Assembly: GCA_021234155.1 (NCBI GenBank)
Contig: JAJEKV010000064.1
Span: forward strand, 5,082,001 to 5,146,000
Source: Isoetes taiwanensis
Lineage: Eukaryota > Streptophyta > Lycopodiopsida > Isoetales > Isoetaceae
DNA: 64,000 nucleotides
Direction of reading: 5' to 3'
This document shows, piece after piece, positions 54,466 to 64,000 of this stretch. Position numbers and translations under genes: made by a program. Within the stretch, counting starts at the first letter, position 1, and each line of letters begins with the position of its first letter. The notes beneath the pieces were generated by a model. That model was not told the origin of the DNA, did no database searches, and saw only the letters and a list, made by a program, of their open reading frames with translations.

Positions 54466-54865
54466 CTGATTTGTTCGATACATGTTTGCCAGATTCTTGT
54501 GCAGCATCACCATTTATTCTGATAGGAGGAGAATATTTGATGCTTTTTCCTCACTCCTCCATATATTTTGAATTTTCAGCATCTCCTTGTGCCTTGCTAG
54601 CCAGCTCTTCAGATTGCTCAACGTTTTCCATAGCTCTATTCAGTGAGCCGATAAGGAGTTCCTCTGAAATCATACATTACTGCCAATCACATTGTTATTG
54701 CAACATTCCGATCTCCTTTCTTTCATACTATAAACATGCTATGAACGCCACAAGCAAAAACACGGCAAGAATTGAACTGAACGAAATGAACTGCCGTGAT
54801 ATGTAGCGGCTTTCTTACCAATTTCGTTTTTTGTATATAAGCAAGGAGGATACCCTTGCGACCCA
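54466..54865 (-). pseudogene. Possible two-exon hypothetical fragment
   Basis: Minus-strand exon-like segments: one ends CTTATATACAAAAAACGAAATTG/gtaagaaag at 54819. The next runs 54663 (TGATTTCAG acceptor) to 54466 (CAG/gttgg). They join in frame (...CLYTKNEI|EELLIGSLNRAMENVEQSEELASKA...). One in-frame TGA interrupts the second segment. No family is recognised. It may be the equivalent of the pseudo-LTR ORF in the diverged unit, or a host exon pair. Confidence 0.25.
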
Positions 54866-55839
54866 CTTTACACGCAAAACCGGCTTAGATCCATATTTAC
54901 AGGCCGTGATACATCTATAGAGTTGCCACGTGCATTCCAGTTCTGCCCTAATTTACATCTGTCATCTCCTGTACAGAGTCATTTTTGAGACAATGGTTAA
55001 CAAATATAATTACTTAATCATTCCCTTTTTTTTCCACTTAGGCATGGCATCAACCTATTTTCGAAATCCTAATTCAAAATAGCCAATGACATTAGTTTCA
55101 TACCCATGTCATTTCTTAAACCTGCCATGTCAATCCCCACAGTTGGTTTTAGTTTTTTTATCATTTCCAGTCCTTAAAGGTCGTGATCAACAAGCCTCAG
55201 AATGTTTCTTCCGTCAATTTCAAGTTCACCATGAAAACCAAGTGTATCCGTATCTTTGACATCGTTAACTGCAAAATCATCTTATTGGGTGCATTAAACC
55301 ACAACTTGGCCAGTACACCACAAGTTTTCTAAGATTTTCACTGGTAGTACACATTCGTATTTTCAAACAAGGTATAATGCCCATGTACTCATGAAGACTA
55401 AAGATGCCAAGTGAGCCCTATAATATCTCTGCATGAACTTTATTCCCACAATGTGCTAGTTGCTAAGTCATAGTTTATGCTTATATATTGCGTAACAAAC
55501 TTACTTATCATCATTTTAATAAAAAAAAAAAAAAAAGAGAGACTGCAAAAAACCATTTGCCAACGTAATGCAAGTTCACAACATAATTCCACCAAAATAT
55601 AATCATTAATGTAGCCAACACATACCAACCCAAAACCCCCAAACAGCAACAATCCATGCGAGATAATTATTTTAGAATTGGTCAATTCATGGTGCCTTCA
55701 AAATAAAGAAGCAAGGGGAAAAAATTAAAGTATAAGTACATTTTAATGGGGACCTTCTTTTGGATACCTTTTGCGTAGTTGAACAGTTTCTTTCGAGCAC
55801 CTACATCCAAATTTGAAGCTTTTACTTGTTAAATGGTTA
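54866..55839. other. Gene-free AT-rich stretch
   Basis: No gene is recognised. A 15 bp A-run lies at about 55520. It ends at the 5' end of the LINE. Confidence 0.5.
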
Positions 55840-58800
55840 TTGAGCGTCTTAGGGTTGGAAATTATTTGCCGATTCAACCCAACTACTGCTCAGGCGCCGC
55901 ACAATGCTCCCCCTGCAACCGGAACAGCTCATCGAACGTCCACATCAAATGCCAACAAATAGGAACTGTGCCTCCGGATGGTATCTTGGAACTGTCGGGG
56001 CTTCCCTTGGCAGAAAGGGGAGAGTCTCAACTCTATTGCACCAGGTATGGATCTCATTTTCCTCATGGAAACATGGGAACATGCAGGGCACAGACTGCCG
56101 AACCTCCCAGACTATCTGCATTTTTCGGTGTTCAACGAGTGCACAGGCAAGCGAGGGCATGGGGGGTTGCCTGCTACTATCATGCAACCTTGGGGCAGTC
56201 AGTCTCGCTGCACAAAATGGACAGGAACAATCGCTACTTGTGGGTGCGCGTGCAGCATGACAGTGGCGGCATCCTCTTCATAGCAGCATGCTACTTTCCA
56301 CATGCCGAGAGCAACTTTTATAACACTCATTCGGGTGTGGATAGATTGGAGCCCTATGTCAATCTATATGATGACATACAGCAGCACAAACAGTTGGGCA
56401 AGGTTATGTTGTTTGGCGACTTTAATGCACGCACAGGAGCCGAGCAGATCCCAAAATTAGTATCTTTGACCTGGTTATTTGTAATGGGTTGGCACAGTGG
56501 CCGTCTTCCAGCCGCTGCACTTGTAGACAGGAGAACCAAGGGGCGGCTCCAGTGTGGTGGATTACCTGCTGGTCGAGGAACAGGATTTGCACCTGGTTAC
56601 CCATTTTTCCATTGGAACAAACACTCGAGACGAGGAAGTGGACTCACACCACCAGCCCCTATTCGTGCATATGCAATTACTGCCTCAACACCCCAGGTGC
56701 CCCAGCTGCGCCTGGACTACGACCGTACAGGGACCTATTTCCAGCTACTTGAGCATGATCTGGGGGGCTACTATAACTCCCCACACTTCAACAGCAATCT
56801 GTTCACCTGACTCACCTGCTTCTGACAGCTGTTGAGAGATGCTTTGGAAGAGGCCACTCACAGAGAACCTCGGGCGCTGCCACCTTCCCCCGCAATAGAT
56901 GGTTCGATGATGAGTGTCGGGAGCTCAAACGCGAACTCCAGCAAGTCACTGATCCCACCTCCCGCCCACAGGCCATCAGTCAATACCGCTCCTTCCTCAA
57001 GAATAAGAAAGCCAGATACCTCGCAGAACACCAGCAACAGATGTTCGGTCTTCTGGATCGGCATCCCAAGACATTCTGGAGAAGAGTATTGAGCAAGACT
57101 GTACAACCCGTAGGGAACATCACCTCGGAGCAATGGCTACAGTACTTGCAATAGCTTTACGACCCGCTCGGGGGCCGGGCACCAGTCCCTCCACAGATAG
57201 GCATGGCTCTGGTCATCACAGAGGGGGGTGTCATCATGGGCCTACAATGCCTGGCTAATGGGAAGGCAGCAGATTTAGATGGCATGCAGGCAGAACTTCT
57301 GAAATGGGCTGGGCCTCCACTGGTGCCTGTCCTCACGGCATTATTCAATAAAGCATTGCAAGAAGGCTTCCCTCCGCAGTGGACCATTAGTAGAGTTGTG
57401 CCCATATACAAGGCAGGGAACCCTCAATGCCCAGCCAACTATCGTACTATTATGGTCAGCTCTCTCTTTGCAAAAATGTTGGCTGGCATCCTTGAGCATC
57501 GGCTGACAATATGGGCAGAGGAGGCAGATGTTTCAGTTCTCACACAAGCAGGCTTTCGGCCCAGGCATTCTACCATTGATCATATCTTCACTCTGCGCAC
57601 ACTGATTGAGGATAGCAGGAATCACCGACAACCCCTGTACTGTTGTTTCGTAGATTTCGCAAAAGCTTTTGACATAATGCTCTGGGACAAGTTATGGGAC
57701 AGATTGCGGCAGCTGTGGACCCCTCTTGACTTGCAGAATGCAATATATAGGCTATACGAGGCATGCTCAGGTCGTATCACATCGTCAGGACAACCGGTAA
57801 TCAGTAGTATTGGAGTGCGTCAGGGTTGTCCCCTCTCCCCCACACTCTTTGGCCTATACATTGACCAGCTGGAAGATTGGCTCTTTGAGCACGGAGGTGC
57901 GGGTGCCCATCTCATGCATCACACAATTCGGCAACTCATATATGCTAACGATGTCAATCTTCTGGCCTATACTCCAGAGGACATGCAACATCACCTGGAT
58001 GCTCTTGACACTTTTTGTCGATTCACTGGCATGCGAGTTAACTTGGCCAAAACTAGGGTGCTGCTAGTTTCATCATCATGTCAGCCAAGGCTTCCCTCAT
58101 TCACTTACCAGGGACAAGATGTAGAGATGGCTCCGACCTACAAGTACTTGGGGATCGAGTTCTCTGCTACCACCCACTGGGATGCTGCCATCAGGTTGCG
58201 GGTCAGGGTGGGTTGGAAAGCACTATATGCCATGCAGAACAATAGCCACAAGGCAGAGTTGTATGCCTGGGGCCACCAGTCACACTTGTTTAGGGCCTTG
58301 GTTGAGCCGGACCTCTTGTATGGGGCAGAAGTGTGGGGTCCGGTGATATCCCTCAACACCTGGAATGACCTCGAGCAGGTGCAAAAAGCCTTCTTGGCAC
58401 GAGCCCTTGGGGTAAAGTCCACAGTTCCATACCAGATCCTACTCTAGGAGACAGGTTTTCTACCTCTTCAACGGGCTGCATTGGAACGCCATATCATTTA
58501 CTTCCAGAAGGTGGTCGCTATGGGTGATACACGTGCCCAACCTTGCTTTGGTCATGGCGATGGGTCCCCAATGCCTCAAAGCCTGCTGGAAGGATAAGTA
58601 AGCTCAGTGGTTCTCACGCTGGGGAGTACAGGCAAACAGATGCGTACAGGTACGGACAAAAGGATCGCAATGCACTTAAGCTGTACGTAGATGCTACTTT
58701 CCTTCGCAAGCTTTGGGATGCAGATGCTCTGAAGCATGTTAAGCTGGCACACTATCAGTAGCAAGTCAATCCTAGGCTCATGAGAGGCCCACAACAGTAC

Positions 58801-59315
58801 TTGTACGCCCATTTGCCCATGAAGAAGCGCAGACTCATAGCTTCCATTCGCAGGGGTTGTCTCCACATTGAGACATGACGTTGGGCTCGGGAAGCACGGG
58901 AGGAAAGGCTTTGCCAGTGTTGCCACCAGGGCGCCATTGAGGATGAATGGCATGCCCTCCAGATCTGCCCAGCTTTTGCCCATATCCGAGAGCGGTATGT
59001 TCGATTACTAGTGCCTGGCCAACCGTTGCATGAGTTATTGAATACGGCGTCAGTGGGTTTGTTGGGGTCATACCTCTAGGAGTTTATGGATGCACGGACT
59101 CAGTTGTGTCCTCCGGGAAAGTATTGAACTGTCCTATACAATTGTACAGCGTGCCAGCATACTTATTACTGCTAAGGTTTTTCCCTCGAAAACCCTTCGA
59201 GGCGAGGGGTTTTTTTAATCCTGACAGTAATACGCTTGCTGCTCTCTTTTTGTTTGGGTCCCATAGACTAATTGGTCTCCGTGGACGATAAAAAATCTAT
59301 TCTATTCTATTCTTT
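55840..59315 (+). mobile_element. LINE-1w, near full length (5' UTR, APE endonuclease, RT, 3' UTR), inactivated
   Basis: The endonuclease begins MVSWNCRGFPWQ at 55978. METWEHAG (catalytic Glu), RYLWVRVQ, AACYFPHAES and GDFNARTG (about 56417-56440) follow, with VDSHHQPL near 56640 as the expected SDH-like block. A damaged linker (WFDDECRELKRE) precedes the RT, which is open from 57203 to 58447 (PANYRTIMVSS, CCFVDFAKAFD, RQGCPLSPTLFGLYID, IYANDVNLLA, YKYLGIEF). A C-terminal zinc-knuckle-like region and the family 3' UTR with the AGAC..ATTGGTCT inverted repeat follow, ending ...GACGATAAAAAA plus a (TCTAT)n tail (59295-59315). Frameshifts after the endonuclease and YAND in place of YADD inactivate it. 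Confidence 0.88.
57203..58447 (+). CDS. LINE reverse transcriptase domain (open but catalytically altered)
   Basis: The longest open part of the LINE, 414 codons, covers RT blocks 0-7 and the thumb. It copies LINE RNA at nicked target DNA in active relatives. The first Asp of the catalytic DD pair is Asn (IYANDVNLLA, about 57941-57970), while the minus-strand relative at 28.5 kb keeps IYADDVGLLA. A stop at 58447 separates it from the C-terminal region. The start at 57203 is merely the first ATG of the open segment; homology continues upstream in other frames (SRPQAISQYRSFL). Confidence 0.8.
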   Translation: MALVITEGGVIMGLQCLANGKAADLDGMQAELLKWAGPPLVPVLTALFNKALQEGFPPQWTISRVVPIYKAGNPQCPANYRTIMVSSLFAKMLAGILEHRLTIWAEEADVSVLTQAGFRPRHSTIDHIFTLRTLIEDSRNHRQPLYCCFVDFAKAFDIMLWDKLWDRLRQLWTPLDLQNAIYRLYEACSGRITSSGQPVISSIGVRQGCPLSPTLFGLYIDQLEDWLFEHGGAGAHLMHHTIRQLIYANDVNLLAYTPEDMQHHLDALDTFCRFTGMRVNLAKTRVLLVSSSCQPRLPSFTYQGQDVEMAPTYKYLGIEFSATTHWDAAIRLRVRVGWKALYAMQNNSHKAELYAWGHQSHLFRALVEPDLLYGAEVWGPVISLNTWNDLEQVQKAFLARALGVKSTVPYQILL

Positions 59316-59403
59316 AAAGTAGAACTAGCCATCACAAGGAAGCTCTTTTTAAATGTTGCCAAATGCTAGGTACTATGTTGTCATTTAGGTGTTTTAATTT
59401 AAA

Positions 59404-60545
59404 TTGCGAGACCAACCTATATCGTCATCTGACCATATTCTTGATGATGTCCCAGATCCAGCTCCAACTCCAGTTTCTGCTCTTGCTTTTGCTCCAGTTC
59501 CTGCTTCTGCTCTTGCTCCAGTTCTTGCTCCAGTCCCTGCTCCAGTTCCCGTTCCAGTTGCTCCTGCTCCTGCTTCTGTTCATGCTCATGTTCCTGCTCC
59601 TGCTCCTGCTTCTGTAGAGGCTTCTTCATGCCCTCAATTTCGTATCTCGAAGATTTCTCTTCGCGAGTTCGTTAAATCTGGAAGGCAAGATCCAAGTTCA
59701 GTATTTGCAATCCAGGTTCACCCATCGGCTAGCTCGGCATCAGTGAAGTCTGCTCCAATGCTCCCAGATAAATATGGCGATTTCTCTGATGTTTTTGACA
59801 AAGTCAGGGTCAGCAAGCTCCCAGAGCATCGTCCATATGATTGTCCTATTGATTTGCAGCCCGAGACAATGCCGCTATATAGTCCGATATATGACCTATC
59901 TCCCACTGAGTTGAAGGTTTTGCGGGATTATATTGAAGAGAATCCAGCCATTAGTTTCATTTGACATTCTCAGTTCCCTGCTGGAGCGCCTATCTTCTTC
60001 GTCAAAAAGAAGGATGATTTGTTGCGTCTGGTCATTGATTATCGTGGCCTTAATAAAATCACAGTGCTGAATTGATATCCGCTTCCTCTAATCCCAGAGT
60101 TGTTGGAGCGACTCCAAGGTGCGCATTATTTCACAAAGATTAGTCTTTGAGGTGCCTACAATCTTATCCGGATCCGGGAGGGTGGTGAATGGAAAACAGC
60201 TTTTCGTACTCAGTATGGCCATTTTGAGTACACAGTTATGTCGTTTGGACTTACCAATCCTCCAACAGTATTCTAGCATGTGATGTCTTTCGAGAATTCT
60301 TAGACACTTTTATTATCATCTATTTGGATGATATTCTTATTTATTCTAAGACTCTCAAGGAACATGAGAGGCATGTTCGACAGGTCTTTCAGAAGGTTCG
60401 TGAGCACGAGTTATATGTCAAACTTGAGAAGTGTCAGTTCGAGGAGGATAATGTGGAGTTCCTTGGCTATCATATCACTCCACATGGAGTCTCTATGGAT
60501 CCCAGAAAAGTCAGCACTATTTTGGGGCATATGTACAAAGTACTA
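59404..60545 (+). pseudogene. Second Ty3/gypsy fragment: protease/RT linker and RT, with Pro-Ala repeat
   Basis: A low-complexity stretch of about 40 codons alternates P, A and V (PVPAPV-type repeats, 59446-59620). It precedes the conserved linker LPEHRPYDCPIDLQP (about 59817-59860), LSPTELKVLRDYI, then RT blocks [43 protein letters not shown] and the catalytic YLDDILIYS (about 60320-60347), ending near VEFLGYHITPHG. At least four in-frame stops and frame changes disrupt it. It is truncated at about 60545, with no RNase H or integrase. Its relationship to the fragment at 1-912 cannot be judged because they do not overlap. Confidence 0.88.
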
Positions 60546-61670
60546 AATCGATCCAACAAGATAAGTAACAGGCAATAAACAAATTTCAAATCTCCTTACG
60601 ATAAGATTCAAATAAGGTGATGTGAGAAGGTAAGCGTTTCACATAAAATACAGCAACCTATTCTTGATATAGAGAAGCAAAACCTGGAACAAAAGGCAAA
60701 TCCATAAAATGATGATCGTAAGTAGCTTTTGTACGAGGATAACCTTCTGGTAGTTTTAAGATGATAGAAATCTTAAAATTTTCACTTGTCTTTTCCAATG
60801 GCCTTTTGAAAAAAGATTATGTTTATTTCTGAATTGTGTTGAATGGTGCATGAGGTGGTCATATTCTGTGACCGATGCATTCCTTAGCATAAGTTTCAAG
60901 TATTTTTACTCACAATCCATCTTTTAAACTGTTTTGATCAAACTAACAATAATTATAATAATAGGCTGAATGAAGCAGCACCAATGCGATGGACACATTA
61001 CATGCATCAAGTGTACATGCCAGGATCAGATCAGTTTCATCTGCAGCATCACAAGTACATGGGAAGTCGTTAGATGGTGGTGATACAATATTGCCACACA
61101 GAAAGGTCCTATATATGGTCAGGCCTCAGAGTAATTGTCATGAGATGGAAATCAATTTTAATTAAAGTAAAACACAGTTGCAAAACTTGGATACGTGAAT
61201 AAACTATTAACTGGATATCTCCTTTAATCTGTCTCAAAGCAGAAACATAAATGATAATATATATATTGATACAAGTCTCAAATCACAACAAAACCAAAGT
61301 GGTTCAAGAATAAGGTCATCTGGTGTGAATAAGGTCAGAAGTGTATTGAACGTTATATACTAATTATTCCACTTGAATGAGGGTCCAAACATACATGAAC
61401 GCGCGAAATCTAACGACATCATTTAAGCAGGATAAAGATTACCTGGCCAAGTAACCACTTTCAACGCTCCAATACTATGAATAATCATATGTAACTCCGC
61501 CCTTTACTAGAGTGACCTGAGCTTGAGGGAAATGTCAGGCATACTTTAACTGCCTTGCTTCCACAACAGAGTATCTTATATTTAACTGAACAAGTAACGG
61601 ATTCACTGTACCCTTAGGTGGTGCCCCCATCAATAATCAGTTTAAGAAAAATGTACAACAATTCCATGTC
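60546..61670. other. Gene-free stretch
   Basis: No recognised gene or element; AT-rich with scattered short repeats. It contains the 3' flank of the minus-strand 540-residue gene. Confidence 0.5.
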
Positions 61671-61674
61671 AAAC

Positions 61675-63297
61675 TCATGGTGGCAGTAAATCTTTGTCAA
61701 AATTATCAAGCTTTAGGCTGCTATCCCTTCCATTAATTATTTCCTTTGCCTTGGTCACAATTTTTATCTGCTCAATTAGATGGGACTTTTCTCTTTCAAG
61801 CAGTTCCAGTTGTTGTGATAAAGCTTGTTGTTGACTCCTTAAACTTTGCACCTGTTCCTCAAGGCATAACTTTTCTTTTATAGCTGATTCTGCTTCTGAT
61901 TGTGTAAATTTTGGCTGATCATGCTTCTGCCATTCTTGAACACTGGTTTGCTTGCCCTGCAGTTCTTGCTTCCCATTTCCATCTTGGGCCTGTTCTTCAA
62001 GCTTACTTTTCTCTTCTCTCAGTTGTGCACATTGTGCCTCAAACTGCAAACGTTTCTGTCTTTCGAATTCATAACGCGACCTGATAGTGTTCAGATCTCC
62101 TTCAAGCTGCATCACTCTAGCATGAGTAGAATTGTACTGATCTCTGTATGCCGCCAACTGTAATCCAGTATATTCATGTTCTACATGCTGATTTTTTATC
62201 CAAGTTGTTACCTTTGTAACTAAATTTAGGATATACTCAAGTCCTTCTTGGGGCACCTTGTCACGCTTTGCTCTTTTGAGATCTTTCAATCGCTTAGATT
62301 GCAACACTCTCTTGATATTGTTCTTTTCCTCACCATCATGGAGACAATTTGATCCTTTAACAGCTTCACTCTGCACTTCTGCCATGTCCTTGTTCAATTC
62401 CCGTGGGATTCCATCTAACAGTAACATTTCCCCTCCAACTGGGCTTGCATATATTGGACTCTGTGAGGGGGAACCTAGATCAGACTGAGACTGTTGACCT
62501 GCAGTTGATGTTACAGGGTCAGTTTGGCCAGCAAATGTATCCTGGACCAACCCCTCTGTCAAATATGGCTGAGCCTCCTCTTCCTGAGGCAGCATTAACG
62601 TGCCCAACTGGTATTGAATAATCTGAGTAAGGTACTGAGTATATTCAAATGCCTTATAAGATGTCCCTCTAACTTTCTCACATTGTACTTGGATCCGTTG
62701 GCTCATGTATCCGGCCCAGTCTAACGTGGACTTAGTTTCCCAAACATATTTGGCCGCATGTAGCATTTCTGCACTGACATATGTGCAATGTACTTTGCAG
62801 CTTATCCTGTCCACTAGAAACGTGACAAACTCTCTAAAATATGGATCGCATAAAGCTTTCACACAATACCCATTGTGGTAAACCTTAACGGTAGGCCCAT
62901 TAAACAAACTATGAAGATCTGCTGCAGTTAGCTTAGGAACTTCCTTAACAGGCTTCCCATTATGTGGAAGTCTCAAAGCTATTTCTACAGTTCTGGGATC
63001 AGAATGCACAACCCTCTGGCCAACAACACCCGATCCATGTCTGTTATAAGTACTAAGAAAACTCCTGCACAGATTTTCATCTCCGTCGGAGAATCTAGTC
63101 TTGAAAAAGGTAAAAAGACCCATTTTGGCAAGATCTACATGGTACTTACTTTGTGCCAAGGCTTTCCAAACAAGCGGCTTGAGCATTTTGAACTGGACGC
63201 GTAGCAAACGACCTGCAACTGCATCTTCCGATTCCTCCCGTTCGCCGGGGGGTTTGATGGACTTCAACTCGACTTCTGGAGATCTGAGCTCTGCCAT
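61675..63297 (-). CDS. Uncharacterised 540 aa protein with C-terminal coiled coil
   Basis: An uninterrupted frame from ATG 63297 to a stop at 61675. After an acidic start, residues about 30-225 look like a folded domain (LLRVQFKMLKPLVWKALAQ, FLVDRISCKVHCTYVSAEM, WAGYMSQRIQVQCEKVRG, YTQYLTQIIQYQLGTL). A Gln/Ser/Gly-rich linker follows, then basic KRLKDLKRAKRDKV, which may be a nuclear signal. From about residue 375 to 520 heptad-type Leu/Glu/Gln/Lys sequence indicates a long coiled coil. I do not recognise the family. It could be a host regulatory or scaffold protein, or the gag-like product of an element, since nearby DNA is full of elements. Lack of introns and stops suggests either recent retroposition or selection. 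Confidence 0.7.
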   Translation of the reverse strand: MAELRSPEVELKSIKPPGEREESEDAVAGRLLRVQFKMLKPLVWKALAQSKYHVDLAKMGLFTFFKTRFSDGDENLCRSFLSTYNRHGSGVVGQRVVHSDPRTVEIALRLPHNGKPVKEVPKLTAADLHSLFNGPTVKVYHNGYCVKALCDPYFREFVTFLVDRISCKVHCTYVSAEMLHAAKYVWETKSTLDWAGYMSQRIQVQCEKVRGTSYKAFEYTQYLTQIIQYQLGTLMLPQEEEAQPYLTEGLVQDTFAGQTDPVTSTAGQQSQSDLGSPSQSPIYASPVGGEMLLLDGIPRELNKDMAEVQSEAVKGSNCLHDGEEKNNIKRVLQSKRLKDLKRAKRDKVPQEGLEYILNLVTKVTTWIKNQHVEHEYTGLQLAAYRDQYNSTHARVMQLEGDLNTIRSRYEFERQKRLQFEAQCAQLREEKSKLEEQAQDGNGKQELQGKQTSVQEWQKHDQPKFTQSEAESAIKEKLCLEEQVQSLRSQQQALSQQLELLEREKSHLIEQIKIVTKAKEIINGRDSSLKLDNFDKDLLPP

Positions 63298-64000
63298 GGT
63301 AGATCTGATGAGAAACTAGCTGAGGTCTACAACAGAATTGAAAGAAAAAAGCCTTGTCCTGAAAAATATGGAGCTACTGCCATAGATCCGACGACAAATC
63401 CCCATTTCCACGGATCCGGAGCAGGATCTAGCCCGTCGACTATTACGGAACCCTAAAACAATCCGGTAAACCAGAAAGCTGTCAGCTTGAGTTCGAGCTT
63501 TTGCTCCTCAAATCCACGGGGCGTACGTTTCCACGTTACTTTCAGTTGATCTGGGCCGTTCGTTCCCAGCAGTACTATTACAAGTCCTATATCTGGATGC
63601 CCCTTCCCAGCTGTAATGGCCTTACAAATAGTGTCCATTTTTATGGCATGTGTCATGATGCCATATTACAATTTGTTTCACCATATTAAACACCTAGTTG
63701 TCAAGGTATGTCTGCTAGTTGTCTTTCAAGATGACAATACCAGAACCACAAGAAGCATAGAAAAGTAAATATTCATTTGAAAGTTATGATTGTCTTCTTT
63801 AATGTGGCCACAATCATGATTCATACCATTTGCAATGCACTCAGATGTCATCGTTATCTACACCATAGAGTAAGGTGAATATCAGCATGTCCCCTATCGC
63901 AATGTTGGTGTTGTCTCCAATTGGCATAACATAAATGTAAGATGATTCAGATTCCAGCTACAATCCAATCACGCTCTCCCACGCTGAATGTTAGCCCAAA
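63298..64000. other. 5' flank of the 540 aa gene
   Basis: No other gene is recognised. GC content rises just upstream of the ATG (63300-63560), consistent with a 5' UTR/promoter, but no TATA box stands out. A plus-strand frame at 63501-63689 is not convincing. Confidence 0.4.

Noticed and set aside
1-64000. tRNA, rRNA or other structured RNA genes
   Set aside because: Looked for tRNA A/B boxes and rRNA-like stretches by eye and saw none; a covariance-model search could not be run.

Overview
The window is nuclear DNA of a land plant. It has spliceosomal introns with GT/AG borders, a plant-type organellar Obg GTPase gene, a Ty3 chromovirus with a 3' LTR, PIF/Harbinger genes, and several nested, decayed retroelements in AT-rich DNA. 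A Penelope-like reverse transcriptase and the absence of recognisable angiosperm gene blocks make a seed-free plant (fern, lycophyte or bryophyte) more likely than a flowering plant. That is inference; the species cannot be fixed from the sequence alone. Only a few genes look intact: the Obg GTPase (5909-8826, ten exons, 524 codons), the Harbinger transposase and its MYB/SANT partner, two ORFs of the Penelope-like element, and a 540-residue coiled-coil protein at the right end.

Layout. 1-1875: 3' end of a Ty3 chromovirus (integrase, chromodomain, polypurine tract, LTR). 2139-3021: 5'-truncated LINE. 4084-4701: tandem duplication. 5909-8826: Obg gene, followed by a pyrimidine tract of about 1 kb. 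10.9-18.5 kb: a degenerate two-gene unit. A minus-strand ParB-like/DNA amino-methyltransferase fusion and a plus-strand gene resembling DUF7869 transposase-like proteins diverge from a region packed with 16-20 bp palindromes. 19-22.8 kb: PIF/Harbinger transposase and MYB/SANT genes, convergent. 24.4-35.9 kb: a nest in which one LINE (24.4-27.1 and 34.7-35.9 kb) seems split by a second, minus-strand LINE (34.7-32.8 and 28.6-27.1 kb). That second LINE seems split by a 4.2 kb segment holding two MATE-transporter exons, a SAM-domain ORF and tandem repeats. 36.3-36.6 kb: pogo-like transposase remnant. 37.86-41.06 kb: a second ParB-like/methyltransferase fusion, seven exons, disrupted. 42.5-44.3 kb: hairpin-forming GGAAACCTCCCC repeats around a protein-kinase fragment. 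44.39-52.29 kb: a Penelope-like retroelement with 1.88 kb direct repeats (pseudo-LTRs) and two large ORFs, followed by a diverged related unit. 55.8-59.3 kb: near full-length but mutated LINE. 59.4-60.5 kb: second Ty3 RT fragment. 61.7-63.3 kb: 540-residue protein.

The most unusual content is the ParB-like plus beta-order amino-methyltransferase architecture, which occurs twice in diverged form, both times apparently with spliceosomal introns. One copy is paired divergently with a transposase-like gene across an array of palindromes. This looks like the remains of a mobile element I cannot match to a described superfamily. The second most unusual is the Penelope-like element, which appears to lack a GIY-YIG endonuclease, carries an ORF inside its pseudo-LTRs, and shows splice-acceptor evidence for introns.
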